Shown: positions 23,645-33,686 of the stretch, piece by piece
Numbering within the stretch: position 1 is the stretch's first letter
Layout of the letters: each line of letters opens with the position of its first letter
Assembly (NCBI GenBank): GCA_001574975.1
Contig: KQ965732.1
Span: forward strand, 372,001 to 436,000
Length of the DNA stretch: 64,000 bases
Direction: 5' to 3'
Source: Gonapodya prolifera JEL478
Taxonomy: Eukaryota; Monoblepharomycota; Monoblepharidomycetes; Monoblepharidales; Gonapodyaceae
Notes under the pieces: generated by a model
Databases searched by the model: none
Told to the model about the DNA's origin: nothing
What the model saw: only the letters and a program-made list of their open reading frames with translations
Translations under genes and position numbers: made by a program

Positions 23645-23736
23645 TCAGAAACAGATGGAATGCATCCGATCGAACACCCATCCATGACAAACCCGATCGA
23701 AACACAATAACTTTGTTATACAATCTTAAAACACAA

Positions 23737-24607
23737 TCATGATTTGGTGATTTTAACGTGAAATGTACCTTGAAAATACCACACGACGAATTAATTGGCG
23801 TCTCTCATCGCGGTCCGGAAACACCACCTACATTGAGGTATCAGTGCCACTTCCGCTCCTACTGCTGCGGATATTCCAAGGTTTGCCAGCGCACCACGAA
23901 CGAGGCCACATGGGAAGGCGAGAAACTGACGACACCCGACATGTCATGTCAGCATTTCATTCCAAAGGTTCGGTGAACTCACAGGATAAGCCTTTCGACT
24001 CGCATCTCCCGGTCCCCCTTCTGTCGACATTCGCAGCAACCACCGGAAGTTGTTGTCAGTGAGGACGTACACGCCCTTTGAGTGGGTACGGACATTTAAG
24101 GGGTTCCATCGCAATCAAACGAGCGGTATGGGCGCACCTTGTGGTTCGTTTTGAGGTTGTCGATTTGCTTGCGAAAGGCTGCCGTCCACAGGTCCTTGCA
24201 GACATACTTGACCACGTCTAGTGTGTCCCCGAATCTAGGCCGGTCCCGCGTTAATCTGCTCCATTCCCGTGAGAGCACACAAGCGGAGTGATGCATTTTT
24301 GAATGAATGAATGGATTCGTCATTGCTTCTCCACGAATCACATGCCCTTCGAAACGACCGATCCGCACCGTTCTACGAGCGCCTGTCCTACCCGGTACCC
24401 CATCATCTCCAGCTTCAAATACGCCGCCTCCCTATGTTGTTCGTTCTCCATTGAAAACCCCGCTCCCGTTCCTGCGGGTGCGTCGGGCCCCGAGTTGGGT
24501 CCCGATATGCACCCTCCATGGAAATGGTCCACCGCCTCGATCAGGAGAAAGTCGAGACAGGCTTCGTTAACGTATCGGCGGTCGTCTGCGGGTGGAGGGG
24601 CGGACAT
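23737..24607 (-). CDS. TRS33: TRAPP complex subunit Trs33/TRAPPC6
   Basis: A Bet3-family subunit of the TRAPP tethering complexes, which act as Rab GEFs in ER-Golgi traffic. The ATG at 24605-24607 gives 'MSAPPPADDRRYVNEACL', then 'EMMGYRVGQALVER', which continues across an intron as 'RFGDTLDVVKYVCKDLW', 'FRKQIDNLKTNHK', 'GVYVLTDNNFRWLLRMS' and 'FLAFPCGLVRGALANLG'. These are the conserved Trs33 blocks in order. The last exon is tiny: splicing at about 23805 recreates 'QCTFHVKITKS' before TGA at 23737-23739, the expected Bet3-fold end. Without that splice the frame would end in unrelated residues. Its start codon is 90 bp from that of Dph4 on the opposite strand. Confidence 0.92.
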
Positions 24608-24697
24608 GGAAGTGAAACGGTGTGATTCCAGCTTTGCTGTGGTTGCAATCATCACCGATTTTTCGAAATCCTGCCTCGAAAACTGCGATGCTGAGAC
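24608..24697. promoter_or_regulatory. 90-bp bidirectional promoter region, Trs33/Dph4
   Basis: Only 90 bp lie between the two divergent start codons, so both promoters and 5' UTRs must share this segment or extend into coding sequence. It contains two TCGAAA-type words, one within TTTTCGAAA. No TATA box was seen. Confidence 0.55.
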
Positions 24698-25343
24698 ATG
24701 GACCACTATGAGACTCTTGGCGTCTCTCGCGATGCCTCTCAGGAGTCCATCAAGCACGCGTATGTGCAAAAGGCCGTGAAGGTGCAGTACACGTAACTTC
24801 ACCTCACGTTTCTTTCAAAAGAGTGGACGAACAACTTTTTGTCTGATCGCAGCTCCATCCGGACAAGAACGTCGGTGCCCTCGCTGATGGTGATGTTGCA
24901 CGTGGTCCGTCCATGTCAAACGACGATTTTGTGAAAGTTCAGCGAGCGTGGGAGGTTCTAAGAGAGAGTGATTCTCGAGCGCGCTATGATGCGGAACTGA
25001 GAGGTGAGGGTCTTGGGCAAGAGGTTCGTCAAGTTGCTGTATCTGAAACCAATTGTGCGACATAGAGAGGGAGACCCGAGAAAAATTCGGTGTCGTGAAC
25101 GAAGACATCGACCTGGACTCGCTGTTCTTTGACGAGGGTGAGTTTTCAACGCTTTTGCGGATGTGTACGTGAGTGGAGTCTCGTAGTCTGCTTCCAGAAT
25201 CAGGGAACTTCACGCACCCTTGTCGATGTGGAGGGATTTACACTGTTACGGAAGAAATGCTTGAGCGAGGGGAGAACGTGGTGCAATGTGCGGGGTGTTC
25301 GCTTCTCATTCGTGTCCTCTTTGAACGACTTGAAGATGCATGA
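24698..25343 (+). CDS. DPH4: Diphthamide biosynthesis protein Dph4 (J-protein with CSL zinc finger)
   Basis: Dph4 (Jjj3/DNAJC24) is a J-protein needed for the first step of diphthamide formation on elongation factor 2. Exon 1 (24698-24781) gives 'MDHYETLGVSRDASQESIK' and exon 2 begins 'LHPDKN', so the HPD tripeptide that stimulates Hsp70 is formed right after the splice. The J domain ends 'WEVLRESDSRARYDAELR'. After two more introns comes the CSL-type zinc domain: 'HPCRCGGIYTVTEEMLERG' and 'VVQCAGCSLLIRVLFE', with four Cys for Zn or Fe. It stops at TGA 25341-25343. Length and domain order match the family. Confidence 0.94.
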
Positions 25344-25454
25344 CACCGTGTCTGGCAGATGCTATAACATTGAATTGTATTTCGCCTAAATTTTTCTGTA
25401 GAATATGCAATGTAAATGACATTAGAGAGTGGAAGACTCATGCCTCGTATCTAT

Positions 25455-26281
25455 CTAAACAAAGGGAGCGTCCGGCAGCCGTTCGATGGCATACTTGTGA
25501 TTCGAAATGTACATAATCGGGATCCCTGGCACCTTTCGTATCCTTCTTTTCAAGTCCCTATCGCAAGTGGCAACAATGTAGCACTTGTGCTGCATAACTC
25601 GCTCCACGAGGCAGTCGTCCGCGTACGTCCCCTTATGTGAGCACGGCAGCTTCTCAAACCGTGGGTCACGAGCCGTCATGAGCGCCAGGCGGTATTTTGG
25701 GCCGAGTTTCTCCAGTTCCCCGAGGACGCACTCCGTGACGCAGGGTACGCATTTGGCGAAGAGGCAGTCCATCATAGCTTTAATGATGTCGAGCTTATTG
25801 GATATGGAGAAGTTGATGAAGTTGGTGTCGATAAGAACGTTGTAGGGGGGAGTGAGGGAGGTGTTGTATTTGAAGAACATGGAGGAGGCGACTTGTTGAC
25901 TGTAATAATCAAACGTGAAGTCGAAACGCAAGAGGAGTCACACATCGCCATGGCACTCACACATGTCGGACTACCGCTTGCGTCTTCTTTGCTTCTTCGG
26001 CCTTCTTTTTGTCCTGGTTATGTTTCCTGCATGTGTTCAAGAAGCGACAGGTTGAGCAAGCCGCTCGTGGTGAGCCAGCAAGGAGACGAGAGACTTACAG
26101 TCGAGCATCCTTTGGACTTATCATTCTCTTGACCTCTGCAAATTTACGGGTCTTCTTTGCTTTGCCCTACACGATCGCCCCCGGTCGATGGAACAAGGCC
26201 GATGGTGACAAGAGACACACATTTTAGAAAAGGACCTGTTAATAGCGTAGGTGCTGGTGGCGCCGATCAAGAGCTTACCAT
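25455..26281 (-). CDS. FCF1: Fcf1/Utp24 PIN-domain nuclease
   Basis: Fcf1 is the SSU-processome PIN endonuclease that cleaves pre-rRNA at sites A1 and A2. The main exon carries the PIN core: '[18 protein letters not shown]' (first catalytic Asp), '[17 protein letters not shown]', '[18 protein letters not shown]' (Asp pair), '[18 protein letters not shown]' (last Asp) and '[17 protein letters not shown]'. The N-terminus is spread over small exons: '[18 protein letters not shown]' and '[16 protein letters not shown]'. The first coding exon is just the ATG at 26279-26281, followed at once by GTAAGC. This restores the universal 'MGK.KKTRKFA' opening. The end 'PDAPFV' is shorter than the usual 'YGAPR' tail. 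Divergent from Dap1. Confidence 0.93.
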
Positions 26282-26408
26282 GGTTTCGGGTTCACAAAGT
26301 AAAAACCGGGAAAATGCTTTTAGAAATTTAGCCTTTAGCCGGCAGGGGCAGGGAGACTGAGTTCGTTGAAAATCCTGCAGAATCCACCTGCAATCCACCT
26401 CTCACACC

Positions 26409-27300
26409 ATGGCCGACGCCGCTGCAAAAGCATCATCTCCAAACCTGGAATCGCTGGTCGCCGAACTCACCACAAACCCCGTCAACTGGGTGCTCATTGG
26501 TGTTCTCGGCTACCTGCTGTACTCTCTGCTTCGCCCTCAACGATACGAGCCGCCCCCGCCAATGCATGCCAAGGTCATTGAAATGCGCGAGTACACCCCG
26601 GCGGACTTGGCAGAGTTTGATGGCACGGAGGGCAAGGCCATCAAGTTCGCGGTCAATGGCAAAGTGTTTGACGTGTCGCGAGGCAGGTGAGCAAACCGTG
26701 ACGGCAATCGGGGTCTCGGAATGATACGTTTTTTGGAAGATGATGCGGCGGTGGTGAAGAGATTGCCCTGATGGAATTACGTGGTCCGGATCGCAACAAT
26801 GCTTACCCGGTTGCCTCTGGATGAAACCCTTCCGCGTACTGCGGCTATCATCTCACTCTGCAAAAGCGATGTCTAAAGAAACACACTCGTCACCCTTTTG
26901 AACGTTAAAGGAATTTCTATGGCCCCGGGGGACCGTACGGCAACTTTGCGGGTCGAGATGCAAGTCGAGGCATGGCGAAACAATCCGTACGTGTTTACAG
27001 CGTTAAAATTTGCATTTCGGTTTGTGCCGACCTCACGGTCCACACCAGTTCGAACTGGAAAACATTCGGGCTCCAGATGAACCCATCGACCCACTGGACG
27101 ACCTGACGAAAGAGGAGCGTGACAATATGCTCGAGTGGGAATGTGAGACTGTGTTCCTTCATGATGATTGTGGGTATAGACGCCTGACTGTTGTTCGAAC
27201 CGCTGCAGCACATTTTCTTCACAAGTACGACCACGTCGGCTGGCTTGTGAGTGAACATAGCGAACACGGGAAAGGTCCCAATTCAAAGAAGACGGAGTGA
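26409..27300 (+). CDS. DAP1: Dap1/PGRMC-type haem-binding membrane protein
   Basis: Dap1/PGRMC proteins bind haem through a cytochrome b5-like (MAPR) domain and support Erg11/P450 activity in sterol synthesis. The N-terminus has one membrane segment 'WVLIGVLGYLLYSLL' at residues about 31-45. The MAPR domain follows: 'REYTPADLAEFDG', 'IKFAVNGKVFDVSRG', and after an intron 'FYGPGGPYGNFAGRDASRG', which holds the haem-ligating Tyr region, then 'LDDLTKEERDNMLEWE' and 'HFLHKYDHVGWLV'. This matches the family in order and length. Exon joins are at about 26688/26908, 26990/27052 and 27141/27207. Convergent with the CBS-like gene, with about 115 bp between stops. Confidence 0.92.
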
Positions 27301-27414
27301 TGAAGAATTTTTATACCATGTGCGGGGTTTGGACCGGTTTCAGTATTCCCCATCAGAGAATTTGATCAAATATAGAAACATTTTTCATTCAAACCATCGT
27401 GATTTTTCAAAAAA

Positions 27415-29059
27415 TTACAAGTTACGAGGTGGCGTTCCATCGGATCCGTTCGCCTGGATTCCCGCAAATCTCGCCCTCTTGTTAAGAAATCGTAGCAAAT
27501 CCAGTTTCTGGGGGAGGAGGAACAATAAATATCCACACTCCCGTTTAAAAGCCATGTTGACGTACCGTGCACACCGCCAGTGTGAATTTCCGCTCCTGGT
27601 CGGTGATAAATGCAAACGAATGGTGGTCAAAAAACTCCGCCAGTTCGGTAAGTGAGGTATCGGGAGTGAGAAGTCTTGGGTGGTGCATAAGGCGTCGGTG
27701 GAGGTCAAGGAGATATCGACTCCCCCATGAACGAAGATATTCTCACTTATATTCTCTCTTCCGTCCCTTGTCTGATCTGCCTTTTCCATCGCCCCAATGA
27801 ATCATGATCGCGCGTACTTCTTCGCTCTCAGTACAGCGTCCCGACGCAAGTGCTTCCTCGAGCATACTCAATGTGACAAACCCCTTTGTCCTCCTCCCAG
27901 AATCCACAACCGGAACCTGGGAAAAGTCCCTCTCCAGCATAATAGCGCGCGCTTGCGACACGGTGCATCGCAGCGGGATTGTGAGTGCCTCCGGGAGCTG
28001 TAGGTCTTCCACCGATGCGCCAAGAGTCAGCAGTGCGATTGAAGACGTCGCTGGGGTCTCCACCACATGCTGGCTCAGGTACTCGTCATTGAGCAGCGTG
28101 TCAGCGTACGTTCGCGCGCCATCCGGCAACACTACGACAACGCGCTTGCCTCGCCAGACTTCTGGATCTCGACCGAGAACATCTTTCACGGCCGAGAGGA
28201 CCGCTCCCGATTGCACGCCCACGAGGAGGCGGTCCCGAGCAATGACGTCTCGGGCCACAGAGTACGCGGTGCCAAGCGATACCGCAACAATTTCTTCAAC
28301 CAAGTCCGTCCGTGAAACTGGTAACGGTGCGTAACGTGGCTCTTTGGAGGCCTGTGTTGTCTCCAGTCTCGCACCGAAGACTCGAACGTTTGGTAAGGCC
28401 TCTTTGAGTCGTTTCCCCACACCAACAACGGTATTTCCTGTTTCAACAAAGCAGAACACTGCATCCACGCGTCCCTCAGATTGTGCGAGGACTTCGGCCC
28501 CTGTTTCCTCAAAGTGGACGTCGTCACGACCCGTCTCGTCGGCGACTACAGCTCCCACCCCGAGGTCAGCCACAAGCCGCTTAGCGACCTGGTTGAAATG
28601 TTCCGGGGATTTGAGGGAAGCGTCGGGGGGGGTGCGCACAATGTCAACGGCAGGGGCCAAGACTCTAAGAAGTGACACAATGTCGTTGGGTGCGTCCTCA
28701 GGTAAGATGGCTGTAATGTGATGCTGTCGCGTGGAATAGGCGAGTGAGAGGGCAAGAAGGCCGGAAGATGGTACCACAAGGTGCTTCAAGTTTGGTCGTG
28801 AAGACAGAGCTTCAAGGAGATAAGAACGACAATCGCACCTGTCGAGGCAGCGCATCCCGCACATGCACTCACTGGACAGTATTTTCCTTGCGACGCGGTC
28901 CTTAATCGAAATGGTTGGCGCTTGAAACTCGCACTTGGCGACTGAAGGGCAACGACAAGCGATCAGAGGCATGGGAGGTTCGCTGGTGAGAAAAAACTTA
29001 CAGATCTGGACGTGATCCACCAGTGATATCGGTAGCAATGCGGTGTGTGACGGATTCAT
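27415..29059 (-). CDS. Divergent cystathionine beta-synthase homologue, probably degenerate at the PLP site
   Basis: The whole fold of cystathionine beta-synthase is recognisable. After a spliced start come 'IFAKCEFQ' and 'ISIKDRVARKIL', keeping the PLP-binding Lys. Further blocks are 'ITAILPEDAPNDIVSLLR' and 'VDIVRTPPDASLKSPEH', then two CBS (Bateman) domains, 'DFSQVPVVDSG' and, in small 3' exons, 'TPDTSLTELAEFFDHHSF' plus 'KLDLLRFL'. Three cofactor motifs are altered. The SGNTG loop reads 'VPSSGLLALSLAY' (Asn lost). The FNAGGSVKDR strand reads 'QAPTISIKDR'. The glycine-rich phosphate loop reads 'VETGNTVVGVGK'. An inserted Cys-rich stretch 'CMCGMRCLDRCDCR' follows the Lys. A regulatory or non-catalytic role is inferred. 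The ATG is at 29057-29059; the 3' splice sites are approximate. Confidence 0.78.
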
Positions 29060-29188
29060 GTCAAACTATGCACTGGGAACACGCGCAGTTGGGAGAAGTC
29101 CGTCAGCAGCTCTGATCACAAATACATAATTGACATTACATGAGTTCATATATAGATATTTAAATATTAGTTAGATGGTCCTTGTTAA

Positions 29189-30687
29189 TTATGCTGGTCC
29201 AGCTGCGACTTCTTGCGTTCCCGTCTTGTCAGCCTCGTTATCCAACGACTCCTCAGAAGAAGAATCAGTCTCACCCACCGACGGGGCGAAAGGCAGAGAT
29301 TGCGCAAGCGCGTCGAAATACGAGGGTAAAGGAGGCATGTCTGTCGTCCTTGCAACGGGCGGGGTGGTGATGTCAGGATGAGTCGTTGTAGCAGCTCGCC
29401 GAGGTCGAGCTCTTTGGGGAACATTTCGATCTCGCTCCAATCCCACGAGCTCAGACCAGTTCAAAAAGCTGAAAATTGGTGGTATCGTAGAATGATCTGG
29501 CACACCCGATATGATTGTGCCGCCAGATGTGAGTTGTAGGCGGACAGTTCCAACCACAGGACGTCCAGAGAGAGGCTGCGCTTGAGGTATAGGCGCAGTT
29601 GTTTCCTCTGATTGTGTTTCATCTTGGACCTGGGGCTCCAACCCGTTGGGAGGGAGATAGACGGAGGCCCGTTGATTAGACACATCGATATATGCAGGAG
29701 GGCTGGGTTCATGTAAAATGGAATCTCTGAGACCAGCTAGTAGGGTAACTCGAACGACCTTAGGAGATTTGTTTTGAATGTTGTACTTATGTACGTGAAG
29801 AACAGATCCACTTACGGAATATGGTGGGGTTCGCATCGCACTTCTGAGAAGCTTCAATGGCCCAACTGCCTGCTTTTCCCGTAACTCAAGGCTCCATCGA
29901 ACGCCTACTCTTCTGTCAATCTCATTGAATATTTCCAGTAGTGTTGTAATCGCAGTGTGGAACTGGAGGTCAGGATCCCATGTCACCGTATCTTATTGTA
30001 TTGAAAGGGAGGGACAAGGCACTCACTCTCGAATTTGATATCCATACAACGGCAAACCACAGTGCTGATATGAGAAGAAGCATTCCAGAAACCACAATAT
30101 TAACGAAGGATTCCAACTCTCGCAGGAACAGTCCAAAAGCGAGAGCCATCAGCGGCAATGCAATGAGGTACAAAATAGCTGGTAGAATGAAGGAAGTGTT
30201 GATGCACTTAGATTGCCAAAACAACGTGAAGCAAACAGATTGCATACGGTGCCATGTTTCGAAATGGCGAAATGGGGGAGCCACCTTGTTCAACGCCCCG
30301 ATTCGGCTCATGTATGGGTTAAGATCCATCTTCAGTACAGCGGTATCAGTTTTTGAGCAAGAAAACCTTCTTTGTGGAGTTACCGAAACGTACCCTGGCA
30401 TGCAACCCACCCGGTAATCGTCTGCTCGTGTACACCACTCGGCAATTCATGATGCCCTCCTCTGCAATAACTTTGAAGGGGAGGTCGAAGCTCATTACCT
30501 CTGCCATGGACATCCGGGCAAGACCCAACTCGGCGAGCCTGTCGACATCGTGGGGATGAACGAAAGGGTCCTCGACACGGATTTCATCTCCATTAATCGA
30601 TGGATTTCGAGCATTCCGAAAGTCCATATCCAGGGGAGGACATTCTTCGTGCTCCATTCCAGTCGGGGAGTCTAGATTTTCGTCCAT
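29189..30687 (-). CDS. Two-TM protein of unknown function
   Basis: Not recognised. Exon 1 (ATG 30685-30687) encodes an acidic N-terminus including 'VEDPFVHPHDVDRLAELG' and 'VVYTSRRLPGGLHAR'. Exon 2 has two adjacent membrane segments, 'FILPAILYLIALPLMALAF' and 'NIVVSGMLLLISALWFAVV', separated by a short charged loop (LRELESF), so both ends face the same side. Splicing then joins to 'FHTAITTLLEIFNEIDRR', a likely amphipathic helix, and to a beta-rich segment ('VVRVTLLAGLRDSILHE'). The C-terminal 150 residues are Pro/Ser/Thr-rich, with 'PPLPSYFDALAQSLP', reminiscent of a PY-type WW or Nedd4 ligand. The exons splice in phase, so this is a real gene. A membrane adaptor is possible but unproven. 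Confidence 0.62.
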
Positions 30688-30772
30688 ATTGGGCGGTTAA
30701 ATTCCGCGGTCACTCTCATACTCTGTTGACCAACATTTACAATCATAGGTCCATGCCTTTCACATACGGTAG

Positions 30773-33237
30773 TTATGCACGGGTTTTGTCGAGCTCTCGT
30801 GCTTTCTCCGCCTCCATCCGCCATTGCTCAACATCTCTCGCGATCTCCCGACATCTACTTCTCCTCCCTTCCAAAACAGCCCAACGACGCGAAAAAGCTC
30901 GCTCGTATGCTTCCACAGTCTTGTCAAGAGGGGTGTGCAAGATGTGTCGCAACGATGCATATAACATGCTCTAATTCGTTGAAAGTAGACAGATTCAACA
31001 ACAGTCGACGTCAAACTGATATCCATGAACACATACATTTGCCTCTCCGATTGCCTTCTCCACTCTCCGATCACACCTCGTGGCGAGGGCGTTCCTCGAC
31101 GCCGTCCACCACGTTTGGAGAACGAGAAGACTTGCGAGAGAGCCTCCGGCCGTCGCCAGTAAAGCGAGGGTTACGGGGAGCTGCATGTATGCATGGGCGA
31201 GTGCGGGGAGTGTCGCAGAGAGGAACTTCGCAAGTCGCCCATCAACAACTGGTACCGTGGCACAATTGCTAATTGCTTCGCTCAACTCACAAGTCCGGCA
31301 CCTAAGCCGTAGCCCCCAGCCTCGGCTCTCCTCGCTGTTTCATCAAACTCCTTCTCCAAAGCGGAACGTGCTTCTTTGAAGACACCTTCGACTTCCGCGT
31401 TGCTAGCTCTAGCTCGGGCTTGTTCTTCAGCCTCCGCACGAGCCGAACTCGCATCAAGAAGAAATTCTCCAAGTGTGATTGGCTGAGACGACGATGGGGC
31501 AGGGAATGATGAGAAAAGGTGGGGCAGAAAGATCGGCACCGATGAGAGGCGACCAAGAGCTGTGGAATACTACATCCCGGTGGCCAAATTATTCATCAAG
31601 CACGAACAGTTGACAAAGATCCAACTCACCACTCTCTCCAGCCTTCCAAGTGAATCTCCCACTGCCCGTTCCACATCTCTTCGCCATTCCTGCTTTCCAA
31701 CAGCCGCCCCGAGTGCCCCAGTACTCGTCCCGCGAATAACAGCCTTGGAAACATCCATTGAGGTCCCTTTCACCGTTGCCAAGTCCGCCTTCACCTCATC
31801 CTCTACCCGCGCAAGTGATTCACGGTGCTCGTCGCAGCGTGAGCGGAATGCTGCATCAAGTAGTGAGATGGACTCAGCCGATCTATGGAGAGAAGCAATC
31901 GAATCTTGAAGAAGTCGGAGGAGTCGTGAGAGATGGGCGATAGAAAGAGTAGTTGGCAAGGTATTGTCGAGCAGGTAGGAGGAGATTAGATGGTTCCGGA
32001 GAGGGCTATACAAGGTTGAGAATGTGCTAAAGTTACAACACGGGAATGAGTTCTTTCTCACCCAATTCCGGAGGCAGCGAGTTCATGCTGAAATGATGTC
32101 GGCTCGACAGTGGAGGACCGAATTGCATCATGAAGGTTAGAATAACTAGAAAAGACGAATAATATATCATTCTTTCGAGTGGCTTCGTGGTTAATACAGA
32201 GCATGAACTTACGCCTTCTTTCCTCTAACAGCATCTAGTGGAACAACCTTGGGTAAATTGACTTCAGCCCTGTTCCGCATGAGTCCCGGCAGCCCCAGCG
32301 CTTCGGCTTTGTCAGTGGACTTTGCAATTGTTGTTTCGAGATCACGTGAAATGGAGGAGAGGGAAGATTGAAGCGAAGGAAGTGGAAGTGATGGGGGTAG
32401 GGACAGACAAATGATGATTGGGGGAGGGCTGCAACCCAATCATCGTAATTTCTTGACATCAGCGCACCATAAACACCCCCATAAGAGCACGTACATCATT
32501 TTTTTGAATGCCCTTTCAAGGACCGCATTCTCTGTGAACCCACGTACACCGCGGACAGGGTCAGTTACCAACAGAACAACATCAGAGGCCTCAAATATGG
32601 AATCGAGCGCAAGCTGTGAGTCAGCTGCTGAGTCGGGAAAGAGCAATATGTCCAGAGGATTATCCCGCAACAGTGGCGCGGGGATGTCCAGTCGGGATCC
32701 GTCCGCTGAGGCCACGGGGTGCTCCCCGTAGCGAATGTAAACGGGCTTTTCGGGAGAAATGTCGCTGGTAGATGTGGCCAGGAGACGAACAACCTGGGTT
32801 GGATCCCAAGAGTCATCCATTGCCCTCTCCTCACTGAGCAGAAGTGCTGAGATGACATCTGCGCGTTGAGATTCTGAGCCACCAATGACAGAGAGTGCTA
32901 CCCTTGAGCGCAAGGGCTGCAGTTTTTTGGGGGTGAAGAGTGATGACTTAGGGTGGAGTTCGGAGTGAAGGGAGTGTACCGCATCAGCAATACTCGTAAT
33001 TTCAGAGTATGCGTTCAGCGTGGATACACGCCTACAATTTTGTAGTCGATTGGACTTGAGAATCGTTCCGGATGGCAGTTTGGTCATCCCCATTGAGAAC
33101 TTGGTGCGAGAATAGCTCGCGAATCGCCGCAATTCCAATCGATGCAATCCAGCGCGAGCGCGGTCCTCACTCATAGCGCTCCTGGCATTGGATCGGACCT
33201 GCGTGTTGCACTGCCGGGACCCGTGTCGGAGTGCCAT
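30773..33237 (-). CDS. Mitochondrial dynamin-like (degenerate GTPase) protein, possibly Mmc1 family
   Basis: The N-terminus is Arg/Ser-rich with few acids ('MALRHGSRQ', then 'LHRLELRRFASYSRTKF'), a plausible mitochondrial presequence. An upstream in-frame start at 33369 is an alternative. Next is a GTPase-like core: 'VALSVIGGSESQRADVIS' sits where a P-loop should be but lacks GKS/T, followed by 'LDILLFPDSA' and 'ASDVVLLVTDP', the strand pattern of dynamin-like folds. The C-terminal half is helical ('HLSRLLRLLQDSIASLHR', 'ARASNAEVEGVF') with one hydrophobic segment 'LPVTLALLATAGGSLASLL', then a coiled coil ending 'RELDKTRA'. The plan fits fungal Mmc1-type mitochondrial proteins, but that call rests on architecture only. 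Several exon joins are approximate. Confidence 0.55.
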
Positions 33238-33682
33238 TTGCAAGTGCCATTCCCGCCTGCCAACCCTCGATACTGCCAGACCACCGATTCCCGCGTGGGA
33301 GTCAGCCAGGGCAAGTCCAGTACGCAGCCCTACAACACTCCTGGCAGGGAATCCAGACACCCCCGCCATCCCCGATTTTATGCCGGGCGGTCACTGGTAC
33401 CGCGGTCACACCAGTCCTCGAACCACCAGTACACTGCGTCTTTTGAAACCGCCAGATAACCGTCACCAAAGCATTTTCTCTTCGTCGTGGAGTAAATCTT
33501 CTGAAATTTCGGATTGACGGTGCTCAGGATACGATTTATTTCGCGGTGAAGATTAGTGAACTAACACCCTGTAATCACACCCTGCAATCGACGGAAAATA
33601 AGGTATGAAAGTTACCTAGATTTCGGGTTGGGATTATGAACGAAGTAGCGACGGACCCTCCCCCCAACAGCACACCCAACCA
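33238..33682. other. Intergenic region between dynamin-like and bromodomain genes
   Basis: About 445 bp between divergent starts (shorter if the upstream Met at 33369 is used). It contains the uORF listed separately. Nothing else was recognised. Confidence 0.5.
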
Positions 33683-33686
33683 ATGA
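33636..33686 (+). promoter_or_regulatory. Upstream ORF overlapping the bromodomain gene start (ATGA)
   Basis: A 16-codon ORF starts at ATG 33636 and stops at TGA 33684-33686. That stop overlaps the ATG of the main reading frame at 33683-33685 as ATGA. If it is in the mRNA leader, it would force leaky scanning or termination-reinitiation to reach the main start. Confidence 0.5.
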
